64,000 bases of DNA from Rachycentron canadum (Eukaryota > Chordata > Actinopteri > Carangiformes > Rachycentridae): NCBI GenBank assembly GCA_038496675.1, contig CM076649.1, positions 12,506,185 to 12,570,184 on the forward strand, in the 5' to 3' direction. Each line of letters begins with the position of its first letter. Positions within the stretch are counted from its first letter, which is position 1. Made by a program: the position numbers and the translations under genes. This document shows, piece by piece, positions 61,516-64,000 of the stretch. The notes below the pieces were generated by a model. That model was not told the DNA's origin. It saw only the letters and a program-made list of their open reading frames with translations, and did no database searches.

Positions 61516-64000
61516 GTGAGTTTTTTTTTTTTTTTTTTATTATTTCTATCTGCAGCATTAAAATGTATCCCCGACCTGCTTGTCACAGAAATATCAAGGC
61601 AAATCTCCTTGTTCAAAGTGAATTACAGTACAAAATATTATTAGAGAATATTATTCTCTCTATTATATTATATTATAATATTAGTGTTTTTAAAGGTTTT
61701 CAGAGGATGTTTGAGGTAGTTGGTGGAGTTATATGATGATTCTTTCACACTTTATGCCATTTCAAATATTTTCTCACTGATAGTTTAGTGCATGCTTTAC
61801 ACATGCTTTACGGCTACATCTGCAGTCAGATCTGACTGCAGATGTAGCCGTATTTCTGAGTCTCTCTGGGTGTTTACATCAAACTCCAGCTTTAACTGCC
61901 ACGCATAGTGGTACCCCATAAAATATGGACTGGCAGATGCCTGGGTCCTAATTTTCAGCAGTATAGAACAGATTTGAACAGATTGAATGACTGGTGTATG
62001 GAGAGCAGTTTTATGGCCATCACGTGCTGCCACCTGTAATTAATTGGTCTCTTGGAGTTGTACAGATGCAGTATTTTTGGGAGTGTTTGTGTGTATAGAA
62101 AGAATCCCAGGGTGTGACAGAGAAAACACTGATAATGAAATGCACCTTACTTTGTAGTAATTTGGCTTGTGAATTGTCAAATGTTTATGCTTGTGTGGGT
62201 GTGCCTGCATTTTATTCACATCTCTTGCCCTATTGGCTTCACTGAAGCTAGCATGTTGGGTTTGTGTGTGTTAAGTCTTTAATTTTCCCCCCTGATGTGT
62301 GACATGTTTTTTCCTCCATACCTGTTACTCATCTAATCTGTTTTCACTGGACAAGCTTATTTTCATCTCTCATTTGATGTTGATTTTGTTCTTCTCCTTT
62401 TTTCCCCTCCCATCACATGTACACATGCACAGAGGCAGTCTCACATTTTCTCTCCTCTGCCTGTTTGTCTCTTTGAACATTGCTGTTCTCCAAATAGCCT
62501 CCTACTATTTTGTGCTGTTCCACTTTATTTCATCTGAAAATCTAATCCTGAGGATTTGTCACTTCAACAAGGCAGTTAAGAAGATGTAATAGTCAAAGTA
62601 GAAGCTTAACAATTGCAGCTATGATGTCTTCTTTTGTCTTCAGGCATTATTTCCTATTATCTTGTTTTATTCTTTGTTAAATTGAGCCGTAATCTTCTAA
62701 ATACTTCAAAGTATTGGTCAGTAAAGGTCTGTTCTATTATTCATTCCTCTTCTTTCTGTCTATTTTTTTCTAAACCCTCTGTTTTATATTTTAGTAATTT
62801 GTGCTTAGTTATTTTTAGCATATTTTTTAATGTAATAAAAATCAGAATTTTTTATTTCACACCGTTTTTCATGCCCCTTTCTCTCCACAGTTTGTCAGCT
62901 TCATTGAATGCTGAGCAGCTAATCAGTACATCACACATATCATCCCATGTTGTGTGTTGTCTTTTGTCCATTTACTGACAAAGCTCTGTGTGTGGCAGAG
63001 CTATAGTAGAGGGCAGTGAAATACAGTGAAGAATAATCCAGGACTCAATGTCAGCTCTGGTAAAAGGTCAGTGTCTCACCAGAGACTTTAGATATCTGAC
63101 TGTGCATGATGCCAACCTCAGCCCCTTCCTTCGTCCACTTCCAACTCCAGCCAAAGTCAACAGACGGCATAACAGTGCACAAGAGGGGTTTTGAATGTGA
63201 AGCGACAGAGCAAGAAGACAAAGTGCGGAGGATGGATAAAAAGAGAAGAAAACAATTTTAAACAAGAAAAAGGCAGGGGTTAAAAATCTTGGCAGATTAT
63301 GGAAGAGAATGATATCATAGAAGAGGCTGTCTGTGCAGTCAATTCTAAATTATACTTATATGACCATTTATAGTAAATGCCCCAGATTTTAAGATTTAAA
63401 TGTTTGTCCCGTCTCAATTGTCGATGTGGATTTTCCATAATGCACAATATTAGGCCACCGGATAAAGACATTGACTAATAATCTGATTTTTGATCCGAAT
63501 GATCTTTGTGTGACAGTGCAAATTGTAATAATAGTTACCATGCTCTAATTCCTCTAGAGAAAACACTGGGAATAAGTAAAGGCATGAAAGTCATAGTTGG
63601 TCATCGTGTAGAAACTCGACACGCAGATCAGATTATTATTATAGACGATTATCAAAGTTAATCAGTGATAATGATTAATGATGATAGAAAATATGAACGC
63701 TGCATGCTGCAGGTCAGATAACATAAAATTGATGTTTCTTCTACCATGTTGCTTCGTAGTTGCATCTGTTAAAAAACAAACAAACAAACAAAAAAAAAAC
63801 CATACATACATACATCGACGTGCGATAAAGGCAGAAAAAGCCAGACAGATTAAGGAGAAAACGTTGCTGTGAACCATTGCAGGTGTTTGCCCGTGAACGC
63901 CAGCCTCTCGGAGCCACGAGACCGCAGCAGAGTTTGTGAATTATAGATGGCGTACTTCCTTATTAATAGGCCATTAAGTTACTGCAGGAATCATACTGGG
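61516..64000. other. ACAP3 intron 10, open at the window end
   Basis: No further ACAP3 exon (the PH-domain start) is found up to the last base. The stretch contains the 44-bp palindrome at 61809-61852; otherwise it is AT-rich without recognisable genes. Confidence 0.7.
61787..61852. repeat. Perfect 44-bp palindrome with adjacent 11-bp tandem repeat
   Basis: From TACGGCTACATC at 61809 to GATGTAGCCGTA ending at 61852 the two 22-base arms are exact reverse complements with no spacer (centre AGA|TCT at 61830/61831). Immediately left, ACATGCTTTAC occurs at 61801-61811, and GCATGCTTTAC directly precedes it at 61790-61800. Confidence 0.95.

Noticed and set aside
1..64000. tRNA genes, CRISPR arrays, operons, phage or plasmid features
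   Set aside because: No B-box like GGTTCGAATCC in a cloverleaf context, no spaced direct repeats and no prokaryotic gene organisation were seen; the window is ordinary vertebrate DNA.

Overview
This window is nuclear DNA from a teleost fish, probably a percomorph. The evidence is vertebrate-type split genes with GT-AG introns, dense CA/TG microsatellites, and fragments of interspersed repeats that I recognise from many fish genomes. No prokaryotic gene, operon, tRNA, rRNA or CRISPR array is visible. Nearly all coding content belongs to three ordinary eukaryotic genes whose exons can be joined in frame.

Layout. (1) 1-2258: upstream flank. (2) 2259-6162, plus strand: a complete 12-exon DDX19 gene (DEAD-box mRNA-export helicase, 488 aa), with a poly(A) signal at 6401. 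(3) 6426-8669: intergenic DNA between two convergent genes. (4) 8670-21591, minus strand: a complete 7-exon PUSL1 gene (TruA-type pseudouridine synthase, 290 aa). Its introns carry a dead Tc1-like transposon and other repeat fragments. (5) about 21600-23174: a divergent promoter region with paired ETS, NRF1-like and YY1-like motifs on the PUSL1 side and a CpG-rich, pyrimidine-repeat leader on the ACAP3 side. (6) 23175 to beyond the window end, plus strand: the 5' part of ACAP3 (Arf GTPase-activating protein). It has a 27-kb first intron and then nine exons plus a 12-nt microexon, which together encode the BAR domain. The PH, ArfGAP and ankyrin exons lie outside the window. An assembly gap occupies 28548-28924.

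The three genes do not form a pathway: DDX19 acts in mRNA export, PUSL1 modifies RNA (in mitochondria in mammals), and ACAP3 acts in Arf6 and membrane traffic. PUSL1 and ACAP3 are also head-to-head neighbours in human as I recall, so that pairing looks conserved; DDX19 lies on another chromosome in human.

I found no clearly new multi-gene system. The observations most worth checking are in the ACAP3 BAR region: a candidate alternative last exon giving a BAR-only protein, the 12-nt microexon, exon 4 lying between a TG repeat and a complementary CA repeat, and a perfect 44-bp palindrome downstream of the microexon.
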